A stretch of DNA of 64,000 nt from Shewanella avicenniae (GCF_017354945.1 NZ_CP071503.1:1674001-1738000), one strand, 5' to 3'. Shown: positions 24,330 to 33,909, counted from the first letter of the stretch. Numbers and translations are program-made. The notes: a model not told the origin generated them from the sequence alone.

Positions 24330-24707
24330 TTAGGCGCCCACAATCAGCGGCCACAGTACAGTGCCCCAGGTAATCGCGCACAGTAATAAACTGATAAATA
24401 CTGCCGCTGAGGCAATATCTTTGGCGCGGCCACTTAGGGGATGAATCTCATCGCCCACGCGATCCACCACTGCTTCCACTGCGGAGTTAAGCAGTTCGAC
24501 AATCAATACGATAAAGACTGTCAGAATCATCAATAAGCGCTCGACGGTGGTGACTGGCACCAACAGCGCAATCGGCAACATGCAGATGGCGAGAACGGCT
24601 TCTTGGCGAAATGCGGCTTCGTGTTGCCAGGCTGATTTAAGCCCTTTCATGGAAAATCCAGTGGCGCGGAATACTCTTTTCAGACCGTGATTATTGGCAG
24701 GTTTCAT
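24330..24707 (-). CDS. dgkA: Diacylglycerol kinase
   Basis: A 125-residue inner-membrane enzyme with three membrane helices. The family signature is present (ELLNSAVEAVVDRVGDE, SGRAKDIASAAV), with the catalytic glutamate region EAAFRQEAVL near residue 30. It phosphorylates diacylglycerol to phosphatidic acid, recycling lipid from membrane-derived oligosaccharide synthesis. Length matches E. coli DgkA (122). The gene stands alone on the minus strand. Confidence 0.95.
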   Translation of the reverse strand: MKPANNHGLKRVFRATGFSMKGLKSAWQHEAAFRQEAVLAICMLPIALLVPVTTVERLLMILTVFIVLIVELLNSAVEAVVDRVGDEIHPLSGRAKDIASAAVFISLLLCAITWGTVLWPLIVGA

Positions 24708-24877
24708 GATGAGCTTTGGGGTCCCTGTTAACTAAGCAAAATGGCAGACTGCGCAGAAAAACCGCGTCAGTATAGCACCTTAGCGCTATCTGCAAATGGC
24801 TTTAGTCTGCAACTCTAAACAAAGCGCATATTTCAACTACACTTGCTTAACAAACTATTAAGGCAAGGAGGCCTGTT

Positions 24878-25756
24878 ATGTCTTTGTTCGCAGCATGCGT
24901 TCGTCTGGTGATTTTTCCCTCACTGTTATTGTCCTTCGCGGTGGCTCAGGCAGCATCGCCCTCACTCCATCAATTGCCTAATCCAGAGCTCGCGTCAGTG
25001 TGGCAAGCGCAAGCATCACCCGCAGATTACTTGGTCAGCGAAAAGCTCGATGGTGTGCGTGCCCGTTGGGATGGGCAGCGGCTCTACAGTCGTTCGGGTA
25101 TGGTCATTAATGCACCGAGTTGGTTTATCGCGGGCTTTCCCAATGAACCGCTAGAAGGTGAACTTTGGGCTGGTTACGGCAGTTTTGAGCAGGTGTCGCT
25201 GGCGGCTAGAGGCGGCACTGACGCTGAGCGTTGGCGTTCGATTCAGTATTGGCTATTTGATGCGCCCGCTGCGCTAGGCGATTTTGAGCAGCGTTATCAG
25301 CATTTCCAAGCATTTGATGGCATTACGCCTTATCTAAAAGTGATTCCACAACAGCGTGGCACCGATATTAAATCATTACAGCAGCAGTTAGATGATATTG
25401 TCAGTCGTGGTGGTGAAGGATTGATATTACATTATCGCAAAGCGCCCATCGTCGCTGGCCGCAGCCCCTATGTGTTTAAGTTCAAACCTGTGGATGATGC
25501 AGAGGCGAAGGTGCTGGCGGTGTTGCCAGGTAAAGGCAAATACAACGGCATGATGGGCGCGCTATTAGTGGAGATGGCCAACGGTGTTCGCTTTAAAATT
25601 GGCAGTGGGTTTAGCGACCAACAGCGGCAATATCCGCCAGCTATTGGCAGTTGGATCACCTTTGAACACAATGGCTTTACCGCCAGCGGCAAGCCTAGGT
25701 TTGCGCGCTTTGTTCGCGTAAGATTGGACTATCAACTCAGCCACGATGCGCCATAG
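24878..25756 (+). CDS. Periplasmic ATP-dependent DNA ligase (LigE type)
   Basis: A 292-residue protein starting after a strong AAGGAGG. The N-terminus FPSLLLSFAVAQAA is a signal peptide, probable cut after AQA. The nucleotidyltransferase domain has the catalytic K56 in SEKLDGVRARWDG and motif segments PLEGELWAG and GEGLILHYR, with an OB-fold at the C-terminus (GSWITFEHNGFTASGKPRFARFVRVR). Short ATP-dependent ligases with signal peptides (Lig E) are known in gammaproteobacteria and Neisseria and are thought to act on extracellular or imported DNA. NAD-dependent LigA would be the chromosomal ligase. The LMW-PTP gene follows 21 bases on, likely in the same transcript. Confidence 0.9.
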   Translation: MSLFAACVRLVIFPSLLLSFAVAQAASPSLHQLPNPELASVWQAQASPADYLVSEKLDGVRARWDGQRLYSRSGMVINAPSWFIAGFPNEPLEGELWAGYGSFEQVSLAARGGTDAERWRSIQYWLFDAPAALGDFEQRYQHFQAFDGITPYLKVIPQQRGTDIKSLQQQLDDIVSRGGEGLILHYRKAPIVAGRSPYVFKFKPVDDAEAKVLAVLPGKGKYNGMMGALLVEMANGVRFKIGSGFSDQQRQYPPAIGSWITFEHNGFTASGKPRFARFVRVRLDYQLSHDAP

Positions 25757-25777
25757 TGATAAGGGAGTAAATTCGCG

Positions 25778-26290
25778 TTGCAACAGTCATCCATTGATTG
25801 GTCACAGATCAATAGCCTACTTTTTGTTTGCCTTGGCAATATCTGCCGTTCCCCTACAGCAGAAGCTGTCGCGAGAGCCAAAGCACGCGAGATGGGACTG
25901 AACTTAACCATAGATTCGGCTGGCACTACGGGCCACCATCAAGGTGAAGGCCCAGATCGACGTTCACGCGCAGCGGGGGAACGCCGAGGAATCGACTTTT
26001 CTGGTATCAGTTCACGTAAGGTTCTCGATGAAGATTTTGCTAAATTTGACCTCATTTTAGCCGCGGATAGCCAAAATCTTGCCGATTTACGGGCGCGTTG
26101 CCCCGCTGAATACCAACACAAGTTGGTGATGATAATGGCGTTTGCCAACAGCAAGGTGCGCGAAGTGCCCGATCCGTATTACGGCGGCAAAGATGGGTTT
26201 GAGAAGGTGTTGGATCTGCTCGATGATGCGATGACAGGTTTATTAGGCCAGATAGCATTGGCTCGACCCAACAGCAGCGTTAAATCGTAG
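25778..26290 (+). CDS. Low molecular weight protein-tyrosine phosphatase
   Basis: A 170-residue phosphatase starting at TTG 25778, with AAGGGAG ten bases upstream; there is no in-frame ATG before the catalytic loop. The P-loop C18-LGNIC-R24 (CX5R) and the general acid region DPYYGG define the LMW-PTP family. Members dephosphorylate tyrosines, for example on capsule kinases, but no tyrosine kinase or polysaccharide gene is nearby, so the substrate is open. It may be cotranscribed with the upstream ligase gene. Confidence 0.9.
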   Translation: MQQSSIDWSQINSLLFVCLGNICRSPTAEAVARAKAREMGLNLTIDSAGTTGHHQGEGPDRRSRAAGERRGIDFSGISSRKVLDEDFAKFDLILAADSQNLADLRARCPAEYQHKLVMIMAFANSKVREVPDPYYGGKDGFEKVLDLLDDAMTGLLGQIALARPNSSVKS

Positions 26291-26306
26291 CTCGTTGAGT
26301 AAACCA

Positions 26307-26326
26307 AAGGGAGCCGCGGCTCCCTT
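26307..26326. terminator. Palindrome between LMW-PTP and ylqF
   Basis: AAGGGAGCCGCGGCTCCCTT is a perfect 10-base-arm palindrome between convergent genes. The loop-free fold and lack of a clean T run make it a weak terminator candidate. Confidence 0.45.
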
Positions 26327-26350
26327 ATTGATAGGCTAATGTAATGACGC

Positions 26351-27292
26351 TCAGCCTTGATGGCGTTTACCAGAGTGTTTCAGTTTCAGCTCTTCTTTTT
26401 TACGCGCTTTTTCAGCGGCTTTTTCGGCGAGCATTTGGTCGACGGCTATTTTCTCGGCTACTGCCATTTCAGGGGTTTCGAGCGACAGTTGGCCAATTTT
26501 TCCTGAGCGGTAGTCATGCAATACGGCTTCTGAGGCTTTGTGCAGATCTACATAACCGCCTGAACGCAGCGCTCCGCGGCGACGGCCAATCTCTTCCAGC
26601 AATTCGATATCGGTTTGTGGCAATTCTTTCAGATTAAAGCGCTCTAGCATCGCCTCAGGATACGCTTTGAGGAAATATTCGCAGGCAAATAGCGCCACTT
26701 CGTCGTACTCCATGGCAGTATCTTTAATAGCGCCAGTCACCGCTAGACGGTAGCTGCTGGCTTCGTTATCTACCTTGGGCCATAAAATACCGGGCGTGTC
26801 TGACAACACAATGCCGTTATTGAGGTTGATGCGTTGTTGGGTTTTAGTAACTGCTGGTTCGTTACCGGTTTTGGCTATCACTCGTCCGGCCAACAGGTTG
26901 ATAATGGTGGATTTGCCCACGTTAGGAATGCCCATAATCATGGTGCGAATATTTTTCACACTGCCTTCTTCGATGGGCACCAACTTGCGGATCAACTCAG
27001 GCAGTTTTTTCACCATGCCCGGTTGTAAGGTGGTAATGGCTTGTGCTTTAACACCTTGTTCTTGTTCTAGATATTCAATCCAACGGGCGGTAATTTCAGG
27101 GTCGGCCAGATCAGATTTATTCAGCAGTTTGACACAGGGGCGGTCGCCACGCAGTTGTGCCACCATCGGGTTTTCGCTGCTGTAGGGAATGCGTGCGTCT
27201 AACACCTCAATGACGAGATCGATTTGCGGCATCACTTTTTCGATCTCTTTGCGGGCTTTGTGCATGTGCCCTGGATACCATTGAATCGCCAT
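26351..27292 (-). CDS. ylqF: Ribosome biogenesis GTPase YlqF/RbgA
   Basis: A 313-residue circularly permuted GTPase: the G4 motif (LLNKSDLAD) comes before the G1 P-loop (GIPNVGKSTIIN) and G3 (LSDTPGILWP). The start MAIQWYPGHMHKARKEI is the family's hallmark N-terminus. RbgA/YlqF helps assemble the large ribosomal subunit in Bacillus; many gammaproteobacteria keep a homologue. The last 25 residues are lysine-rich (AEKARKKEELKLKHSGKR), suited to rRNA contact. Confidence 0.92.
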   Translation of the reverse strand: MAIQWYPGHMHKARKEIEKVMPQIDLVIEVLDARIPYSSENPMVAQLRGDRPCVKLLNKSDLADPEITARWIEYLEQEQGVKAQAITTLQPGMVKKLPELIRKLVPIEEGSVKNIRTMIMGIPNVGKSTIINLLAGRVIAKTGNEPAVTKTQQRINLNNGIVLSDTPGILWPKVDNEASSYRLAVTGAIKDTAMEYDEVALFACEYFLKAYPEAMLERFNLKELPQTDIELLEEIGRRRGALRSGGYVDLHKASEAVLHDYRSGKIGQLSLETPEMAVAEKIAVDQMLAEKAAEKARKKEELKLKHSGKRHQG

Positions 27293-27418
27293 TGTTTTTT
27301 CCTGCTGAGTTTAAAAAGGCGCGTATTGTACTATCACTGCCACTAAAAATCACGGCCAGTAAAAATCACCGTGAGTAGCCACCGTGCGCAATCTCGCCTT
27401 ATGTGCCCCAAGCGTAGG

Positions 27419-28588
27419 TTAACAGGGGGTGAGTGCAGTTTTTAGTCGCTGTAACGCCTGCAATAAGGTGGCGCGTGGACAGCCTAAGTTTAGCCGAATA
27501 AATCCGCTGCCAGCGATGCCAAATCCACGCCCCATACTGAACACTAATCCAGCCTTGAGCAGTTGCTGCTGCAGTGCATCGTCGCTTAGCTGCAACGCGC
27601 GGCAATCTAGCCACGCGAGATAACCGGCTTGTGGCGGGGTAAATGCCAGCATCGGTAACTCGGTATTAATAAACTCAGCAAGTAAATTGATGTTGTGTTG
27701 CAGGTACTGTTTCAGCTCACTAAGCCAAGGCGCACCGGTTAAGTAGGCGGTGGTTGCCGCGCAAAGCGACAAACTGTTGAAGACATCGAGTCCATGCGCA
27801 TCGAGTCGCTCACTAAACGCTGCTCTCAAGGGGGGATTCATTATGATGAAGTTGGCAATCCGTAATGAAGATAGGCCGAAGGTTTTACTGCTGGCGCTTG
27901 CGACAATCAGCTGTTGCTGCAATTCACTCGGTAATGCCAGTGCTGAATGAAACGCTTTCCCCGGCATTGTTAAGTCGCACCAAATCTCATCACTTAGCAG
28001 CCATACCTGATACTGCTGGCACAATTGCGCGACAGCGAGGAGCTCCTCAGCGGTCCAGACGCGTCCTGTGGGATTATGCGGGTTGCAGAAAATCAGCGCC
28101 TTAGCGCCTTGCTGAAAGCAATGTTCAAGATGGTCGAGATCAAGCGAATATTGGCCAGCGTGTTGCCGTAGTGGATTTTCAATCACCACACGTTGGTTGA
28201 GGGTAATAATTTTATTGAACGAACCATACCCCGGCGATTGAATAACGATACCATCCCCCGGTTGGGTCAGTTGTTGGAGTGCCAATGCCAACCCCGGCAA
28301 TACACCATGTACAGAGCAAATCCATGCGCGTTCGAGCGTAATTTGGTATTGGCTTTGATACCAGTCTAGCACCGCTTGATAATATCGGTCATCGCGCTCG
28401 GCATAGCCAAATACACCATGGGCAACGCGCTGCTGCAGCGCTTCAATGACTGCCGCGGGCGCTTGAAAGTCATAATCAGAGACCCACATAGGCAGTAAAT
28501 CATCACCTTCAAGCGCGAGCTTTTCTGCCATAAAGTCCCACTTCAATGAGCCACTATTACGGCGGTCAATATGCTTATCAAATATCAT
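27419..28588 (-). CDS. MalY/PatB family PLP-dependent carbon-sulfur lyase
   Basis: A 389-residue fold type I PLP enzyme. I start it at ATG 28586-28588 (MIFDKHIDRRNSGSLKWD), the usual family N-terminus with AGGTG before it; an ATG at 28604-28606 overlapping the antiporter stop as ATGA is an alternative. Motifs: CNPHNPTGRVW, LLSDEIWCDL and the lysine in ASASSKTFGLSSLRIAN. MalY/PatB enzymes split cystathionine or similar thioethers; MalY also represses maltose genes in E. coli. It is translationally close to the nhaC-like gene upstream and probably cotranscribed, although a shared role is not evident. Confidence 0.85.
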   Translation of the reverse strand: MIFDKHIDRRNSGSLKWDFMAEKLALEGDDLLPMWVSDYDFQAPAAVIEALQQRVAHGVFGYAERDDRYYQAVLDWYQSQYQITLERAWICSVHGVLPGLALALQQLTQPGDGIVIQSPGYGSFNKIITLNQRVVIENPLRQHAGQYSLDLDHLEHCFQQGAKALIFCNPHNPTGRVWTAEELLAVAQLCQQYQVWLLSDEIWCDLTMPGKAFHSALALPSELQQQLIVASASSKTFGLSSLRIANFIIMNPPLRAAFSERLDAHGLDVFNSLSLCAATTAYLTGAPWLSELKQYLQHNINLLAEFINTELPMLAFTPPQAGYLAWLDCRALQLSDDALQQQLLKAGLVFSMGRGFGIAGSGFIRLNLGCPRATLLQALQRLKTALTPC

Positions 28589-28602
28589 TGGGCACCTATA
28601 GT

Positions 28603-30039
28603 TCATTCGGCTGCTGGGATGACAGGGCGATCAATCTTGGCAATCGCGATACCGCTAAAGCCGTAAAACAGGGCGAAGATAACTCCGCTGTAGCACTGAA
28701 TGGCCCAAGGCAGGTAGTCCAAGGTAGCCACGCCAAGTGTGCTCGACATATACACGCCTGCGGCGGTCCACGGTACGAGTGGTTCAATCACAGTGCCAGC
28801 ATCTTCGAGGGTTCTGGAAAGATTTTTCGTATCTAGCCCACGTTTGCGATAGGTGTCTTGCAACAGCTCACCCGGAATGAGCAGCGCGAGTTTGCCATCG
28901 CTGGTACTCAGTACGACGGAGATGGTGGCAATCACAGTTGCGAGAATAAGTTGCCCCGTTGTACGGATCAGATGAATAAGCCGCGCTAACACCAAGGTCA
29001 GCGCGCCAGTAAGGCTTAAAATTCCGGCGAAGGAGAACGCGCAAAACACTAATAAGATGGTCGGCATCATCGACATTAATCCGCCTCGATTAAGCAGCGT
29101 GATAATGTCGGCGTTGATTGGCAGCAGTGGTTGGGCGTGATGGGGAAACATCCCCACATTAAAACCGTCAACAAATGCCTGCAGTGCCTGTTGAATGCTA
29201 AATCCTTGCAGCACTGTGCCTAACACTAAGCCCACCAGTGAGGCGAGTAGCATCAAGGGCAACACCGGCTTTTGCCGCAACGCACCGTAGAGAATGATCA
29301 GCGGTGGCAATAGTAACAGCAGGTTGAACTGATAAAGCTGCGCCAGCCCATCAATAATCCCCACCACTTTTTGTGGCTCAGCGACTGTGGTGACCGTTTC
29401 GCTGTGACCCGCAAACCAAAACACCACTGCGGCGATCATAAATCCCGGCATCGTGGTGTACAGCATGTGCTGAATATGGGCGTAAAGGGTGGTGCCTGCG
29501 ACAATGGGAGCAAAGTTGGTTGAATCCGATAACGGCGAAAGTTTATCGCCAAAATAGGCGCCGGAAATGACTGCTCCCGCCGCCGCGGCCAAGGGCACAT
29601 CAAGCCCCGCGGCAACGCCCATTAAGGCAATGCCTACTGTGCCTGCCGAACCCCAAGAGGTGCCCGTGCAAACAGACACTAACGAGGTGACTAAGAAGGC
29701 TGCGATTAAAATATAGTGAGGGCTAATTAGCTTTAGCCCCCAGTACACCATGTAAGGAATAGTGCCACTGATCATCCAACTGGCAATCAGGCCGCCGACA
29801 CAGATCAGAATGAAGATCACCGGCATCGCCTTTGCCAATTTAGCCACAATTGCGGCGACGATCTCGTCCCAGCAATAGCCTAGTTTATAGGCAATCGCGG
29901 CAGTAAATGCCGCAGAAAGCAGTAATAAGGCTTCAATGCGTAGCCCCATAAAGCCATAACCGACAACCAACAGGCTAAACATGATGAGTAATGGCAATAA
30001 CGCCAATGCAAATGATGGCAGGGGCTTGGGATGCGTCAC
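28603..30039 (-). CDS. nhaC: NhaC family Na+/H+ antiporter
   Basis: A 478-residue inner-membrane protein with about 11-12 hydrophobic segments. Family features include FGDKLSPLSDSTNFAP (the sodium-site region), FLVTSLVSVCTGTSWGSAGTVGIAL and SRTLEDAGTVIEPLVPWTAAGVYMSSTLGV. NhaC proteins exchange protons for sodium, and some relatives carry malate/lactate or arginine/ornithine instead. The 3' end overlaps the next gene's possible start. Upstream 230 bases have no further gene. Confidence 0.9.
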   Translation of the reverse strand: MTHPKPLPSFALALLPLLIMFSLLVVGYGFMGLRIEALLLLSAAFTAAIAYKLGYCWDEIVAAIVAKLAKAMPVIFILICVGGLIASWMISGTIPYMVYWGLKLISPHYILIAAFLVTSLVSVCTGTSWGSAGTVGIALMGVAAGLDVPLAAAAGAVISGAYFGDKLSPLSDSTNFAPIVAGTTLYAHIQHMLYTTMPGFMIAAVVFWFAGHSETVTTVAEPQKVVGIIDGLAQLYQFNLLLLLPPLIILYGALRQKPVLPLMLLASLVGLVLGTVLQGFSIQQALQAFVDGFNVGMFPHHAQPLLPINADIITLLNRGGLMSMMPTILLVFCAFSFAGILSLTGALTLVLARLIHLIRTTGQLILATVIATISVVLSTSDGKLALLIPGELLQDTYRKRGLDTKNLSRTLEDAGTVIEPLVPWTAAGVYMSSTLGVATLDYLPWAIQCYSGVIFALFYGFSGIAIAKIDRPVIPAAE

Positions 30040-30271
30040 TGTTATTATCCTTATGATGACGTAAGCAAATGTTGGCAGGGTAAAGTTAATTATGGTTATT
30101 GATGATTTTTGTTATTTTTATCATGCAACTCTCAATATTACCACCGGATGGCGATGTAATCGTTATTAGAGTTGTCTGATTAGTTAGAAATGTTTAACCA
30201 AGCGTGTTACCAAAAAACGGCTGCCATCAGCAGATGTTGAGCGCAACCGATGGCATTGCAACATACTGCAA

Positions 30272-31111
30272 TCAAATCACCCCAAGCTCGCGTAACCGTT
30301 CCATCAGGTAGCTATCGGCGGTGTAGCGTTCAGACAACACCACATCCGGGCGCGGATGTAAAAACAGCGGCAGTGAGATCCGCGATTTGCTCATGTCAGC
30401 ACCCGCAGGATTGATCACTCGGTGCGTGGTGGACGGAAAATAGCCATTTGAAGCTTCTTGCAGCATGTCACCGATATTGATGATCAGGTTGCCAAAATCG
30501 CTTGGCACATCAATCCACTCACCGTCACGGCTTTTGACTTGCAACCCTGGCTCATTGGCCGCCGGCAGCACAGTCAGCAGGTTAATATCTTCATGTGCTG
30601 CTGCGCGAATCGCGCCTGGGGTTTCGTGACCGGTTAATGGTGGGTAATGCAGAATTCTGAGCAGTGTTTTTTGGCTATCGGCAATCATTTGCGACAGCGG
30701 TTCGCGATAATGTTTGGCCACATCTTCCGGCGAATATTGCTCAACCCAATCCAACAGCTGCGCGGCCAGTTGGTTCGCCAGTTGGTAGTACTTAAGGATA
30801 TTGTCCTTAAGAGGCGCGGGGATCTGCCCCCAAGGATAAACGTGAAAATACTCTTTGATATCTTTGATGTGATGCCCTTTGGCAGTCTCCGACACGCTGG
30901 CAGGAAAGAAGCCATCCTGTGTGCTCGGGTTAAACCGATACTGGTGTTTTTCTTCAGATAGGAAAAATGCCTGCCAATCTTGATAAATCTGTTCGACTAG
31001 CGGTTGCGCAATTGGATGATGGCTCAGCACACCAAAGCCAGTATTACGCAGAGATTCAACAAAACGCTGTGGTGCATCAGCTGCGCGATAATCGATGGTT
31101 TCAAGTTTCAT
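30272..31111 (-). CDS. Isopenicillin N synthase-like 2-oxoglutarate/Fe(II) oxygenase
   Basis: A 279-residue non-heme iron oxygenase. The metal ligands are in AAHEDINLLTVLP (HxD) and STTHRVINP (distal H), and the 2-oxoglutarate anchor is in SRISLPLFLHPRPD (RxS). The N-terminal DIOX_N segment (ETIDYRAADAPQRFVESLRNTGFGVLSHHPI) is also present. Bacterial members have diverse substrates, none predictable here. The gene is monocistronic and divergent from msrBA, 200 bases away. Confidence 0.85.
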   Translation of the reverse strand: MKLETIDYRAADAPQRFVESLRNTGFGVLSHHPIAQPLVEQIYQDWQAFFLSEEKHQYRFNPSTQDGFFPASVSETAKGHHIKDIKEYFHVYPWGQIPAPLKDNILKYYQLANQLAAQLLDWVEQYSPEDVAKHYREPLSQMIADSQKTLLRILHYPPLTGHETPGAIRAAAHEDINLLTVLPAANEPGLQVKSRDGEWIDVPSDFGNLIINIGDMLQEASNGYFPSTTHRVINPAGADMSKSRISLPLFLHPRPDVVLSERYTADSYLMERLRELGVI

Positions 31112-31239
31112 GGTTATTCTCTTCTAAAATAGGCATGAGTGTGATGTTGCGACATCATCTTATCTTACTGTTGTACAAGGTTTAGTCGCTGAATTGCGGC
31201 TGTGCAACTCTATCTTGATGAACAGGGCTAAGCAACGTA

Positions 31240-31257
31240 AAGTGATCTATATCACGT
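31240..31257 (+). promoter_or_regulatory. CRP-like palindrome upstream of msrBA
   Basis: AAGTGATCTATATCACGT has GTGA, six bases, TCAC, the core of a CRP site, 63 bases before the msrBA start and between two divergent genes. It lacks the outer T and A of the best sites, so it is only a candidate. Confidence 0.4.
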
Positions 31258-31319
31258 CGAGCGTCGTTATCCAGTAGAGTGGCGACCATCGATCGTTTTG
31301 AATTTTTGCAGGAGTGGCT

Positions 31320-32267
31320 ATGAAACCGGTGCAACCACTGGATGAGTTTGAGCAGTACGTGATTGAGCAGAAAGGGACTGAACGACCATTTAGCGGCAAG
31401 TATTATCATCACAATGCCGCAGGTCGTTATCTATGTCGTAAATGCGCAGCGCCGTTATATCTGTCTGAGCATAAATTTATGGCGCACTGCGGTTGGCCGG
31501 CCTTTGATGACGAAATTCCCGGTGCGGTTACCCGAGTCCCTGACGCTGACGGCCGACGGGTTGAGATTGTTTGTAGCCAATGTGGTGGTCACTTAGGCCA
31601 TGTGTTTGAAGGCGAGCAACTGACAGCGAAAAATCTCCGCCACTGCGTTAATTCTGTGTCGATGACCTTTGAGCCTCTCACCAACGAAGGTGCGTTGACT
31701 GACGCTGATGGGACTGCTGTTGGTGGCACTGCCGTTGCTGGAATCGCCACCGTTGGTGGCGGCTGCTTTTGGTGTACCGAAGCGGTGTTTAAAGATATCG
31801 ACGGTGTGCTTGAGGTGTTGCCTGGCTACGCGGGTGGCAGTGCAGAATCGGCCAACTATCGTGAGGTGTGCAGCGGTGATACTGGGCATGCTGAAGTGGT
31901 GCAAATCAAATTTATTGACTCAATCATCAGCTACCAAGAGATCCTGACCATTTTCTTTGCCAGTCATGATCCTACAACGCTTAACCGCCAAGGTAATGAT
32001 GTTGGCACCCAGTATCGGTCAGTGATATTTGCCCACAGTGCCGAGCAAGCGGATATTGCCAATCAGCTGATTGAGCAACTCAAGGCTGACCAAGTGTATG
32101 ATGCGCCGATTGTGACTGAAGTGACGGCATATGAAACCTTTTTTCGCGCTGAAGAGGAACACTTAGATTACTTTGCGCGTCATCCACAGCAGCCTTACTG
32201 CGCGGTGGTGATCAATCCAAAAGTGGCCAAAATCCGCCAGCGTTTCAGTAGTTATTTAAAGCCATAA
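31320..32267 (+). CDS. msrBA: Bifunctional methionine sulfoxide reductase B/A
   Basis: A 315-residue fusion starting at ATG 31320 (GCAGGA six bases upstream). The N-terminal MsrB half has two zinc CxxC pairs (CRKCAAPL and CSQCGGHLG) and the catalytic C109 (RHCVNS). The C-terminal MsrA half has GGGC149FWC152TEA and GDTGHAEVVQI. The two parts reduce R- and S-methionine sulfoxide respectively, restoring oxidised proteins. The B-before-A order is the less usual of the two known fusions. No signal peptide is visible, so it should be cytosolic. A strong terminator follows. Confidence 0.93.
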   Translation: MKPVQPLDEFEQYVIEQKGTERPFSGKYYHHNAAGRYLCRKCAAPLYLSEHKFMAHCGWPAFDDEIPGAVTRVPDADGRRVEIVCSQCGGHLGHVFEGEQLTAKNLRHCVNSVSMTFEPLTNEGALTDADGTAVGGTAVAGIATVGGGCFWCTEAVFKDIDGVLEVLPGYAGGSAESANYREVCSGDTGHAEVVQIKFIDSIISYQEILTIFFASHDPTTLNRQGNDVGTQYRSVIFAHSAEQADIANQLIEQLKADQVYDAPIVTEVTAYETFFRAEEEHLDYFARHPQQPYCAVVINPKVAKIRQRFSSYLKP

Positions 32268-32300
32268 ATTTGTACTAGGTTCACTTTAAAGAGCAAACAG

Positions 32301-32333
32301 AAAGGGAAGCAATATTAGCTTCCCTTTGTTTTA
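32301..32333 (+). terminator. Terminator after msrBA
   Basis: AAAGGGAAGC pairs with GCTTCCCTTT around AATATTA, followed by GTTTT. It also lies downstream of the convergent sulP gene and has A residues on that side. Confidence 0.75.
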
Positions 32334-32355
32334 TGCGAGACCAACGTTAGCTTGC

Positions 32356-33909
32356 TTAGGCAAGTTTGTCATCGGCGACACGATAGGTCGGATCGGTGAC
32401 CAAATCCACTTCCACTAAGTCACCGGCTTTGCTGAGCAGCTTTTTACAATCTTCAGACAGATGCTGCAGATGCAGTTTTTTGCCCAGTTTCACGTAGCGC
32501 TCGGCTAAGGTGTCAATCGCTTCTAGTGCGGAGTGATCACACACTCGCGAACGACCAAAATCGATAATCACTTCATCGCTATCTTGGTCTGCATCAAACA
32601 ACTCTAAGAATGATGAGGTTGACCCAAAGAACAACGGACCGCGCAGTTGATAGAATGTCTTGCCATTTGCATCGCTACGCTTGGCTTCAATATGTTTGGC
32701 GTGTTCCCATGCAAATACCAGCGCCGACACAATAACGCCAGTGAACACGGCAATTGCCAAATCGGTAAACACGGTAACTATCGTCACCAGAATGATCACA
32801 AAGGCATCGTGCTTAGGCACCTTACGCATCATCTTAAAGCTGGCCCATTCAAAGGTGCCCAGTACCACCATCATCATCACGCCGACCAGCGCTGCCAGCG
32901 GGATCATCTCGATAAAGCTGGCAGCAAACAGGATAAAGCACAGCAGCGCAACTGCGGCGGTGATACCCGACATACGCCCACGACCACCTGAGTTGATGTT
33001 GATCATCGACTGACCAATCATGGCGCAACCACCCATAGCACCAAAGAAGCCACTGACCACGTTGCCAGTTCCTTGGCCTAAACATTCTCGGTTACCTTGA
33101 CCACGGGTTTGAGTCATTTCATCGACGACGGTTAGTGTGAGCAGTGATTCGATAAGGCCGACGGCCGCTAAAATGACAGAGTAGGGCAGTACCACATAAA
33201 GCGTATCCCAGGTGAGCGGTACTTCAGGAATCGCAAAACTTGGCAGTGTACCGGCGATGGTCGCATTGGCATCACCACTCATGTTACGGACAAAGTCCAC
33301 CACGGTGCGGGTATCAAGATCTAAGCCAACCACTAAGCCCGTGACCACCAGAATGGCGACCAGCGAAGACGGAATCGCTGTGGTTAACTTAGGCAAGAAA
33401 TGGATGATGGCCATTGTGAGTAGCATCAGCCCCAGCATTAATTGGATTTCGCTGCTACCCAACCAGTGCATCTCACCATCAGTGCCTTTGGTTTTAAATT
33501 GCGCCAATTGCGCTAAGAAAATCACAATCGCCAAACCGTTCACAAAGCCCACCATCACCGGCGTTGGCACAATGCGAATGAACTTACCGAGTTTAAGAAT
33601 GCCCGCCAATAACTGGATAACCCCAGCAAGCACGACTGCAGCTAACAGATAGTTGAGCCCATGACTGTCAACCAGACTCACCATTACCACCGCCGTTGCG
33701 CCAGTTGCGCCAGAGATCATGCCTGGGCGTCCACCTAAAACTGCGGTCACAAAACACATGATAAAGGCGGCGTATAAACCAACCATAGGTGCCAGATGAG
33801 CAACAAAGGCAAACGCGACTGCTTCAGGCACTAAGGCGAGGGCTACGGTCAACCCAGATAGCACATCGGCGCGTAAACTGGTGTTCTTATGGCGATTTAA
33901 CTCAAACAT
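32356..33909 (-). CDS. SulP family anion transporter with STAS domain
   Basis: A 517-residue inner-membrane transporter with about 11-12 hydrophobic segments and a C-terminal STAS domain (about 410-505: YQLRGPLFFGSTSSFLELF, EVIIDFGRSRVCDHSALEAIDTL). The N-terminal SulP signature LSGLTVALALVPEAVAFAF and the glycine-rich core GFFGAMGGCAMIGQSMININSGGRGR are present. SulP proteins carry sulfate, bicarbonate, dicarboxylates or other anions; the substrate cannot be decided. The marine setting makes bicarbonate or sulfate equally plausible. A terminator separates it from the rne gene upstream. Confidence 0.9.
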   Translation of the reverse strand: MFELNRHKNTSLRADVLSGLTVALALVPEAVAFAFVAHLAPMVGLYAAFIMCFVTAVLGGRPGMISGATGATAVVMVSLVDSHGLNYLLAAVVLAGVIQLLAGILKLGKFIRIVPTPVMVGFVNGLAIVIFLAQLAQFKTKGTDGEMHWLGSSEIQLMLGLMLLTMAIIHFLPKLTTAIPSSLVAILVVTGLVVGLDLDTRTVVDFVRNMSGDANATIAGTLPSFAIPEVPLTWDTLYVVLPYSVILAAVGLIESLLTLTVVDEMTQTRGQGNRECLGQGTGNVVSGFFGAMGGCAMIGQSMININSGGRGRMSGITAAVALLCFILFAASFIEMIPLAALVGVMMMVVLGTFEWASFKMMRKVPKHDAFVIILVTIVTVFTDLAIAVFTGVIVSALVFAWEHAKHIEAKRSDANGKTFYQLRGPLFFGSTSSFLELFDADQDSDEVIIDFGRSRVCDHSALEAIDTLAERYVKLGKKLHLQHLSEDCKKLLSKAGDLVEVDLVTDPTYRVADDKLA

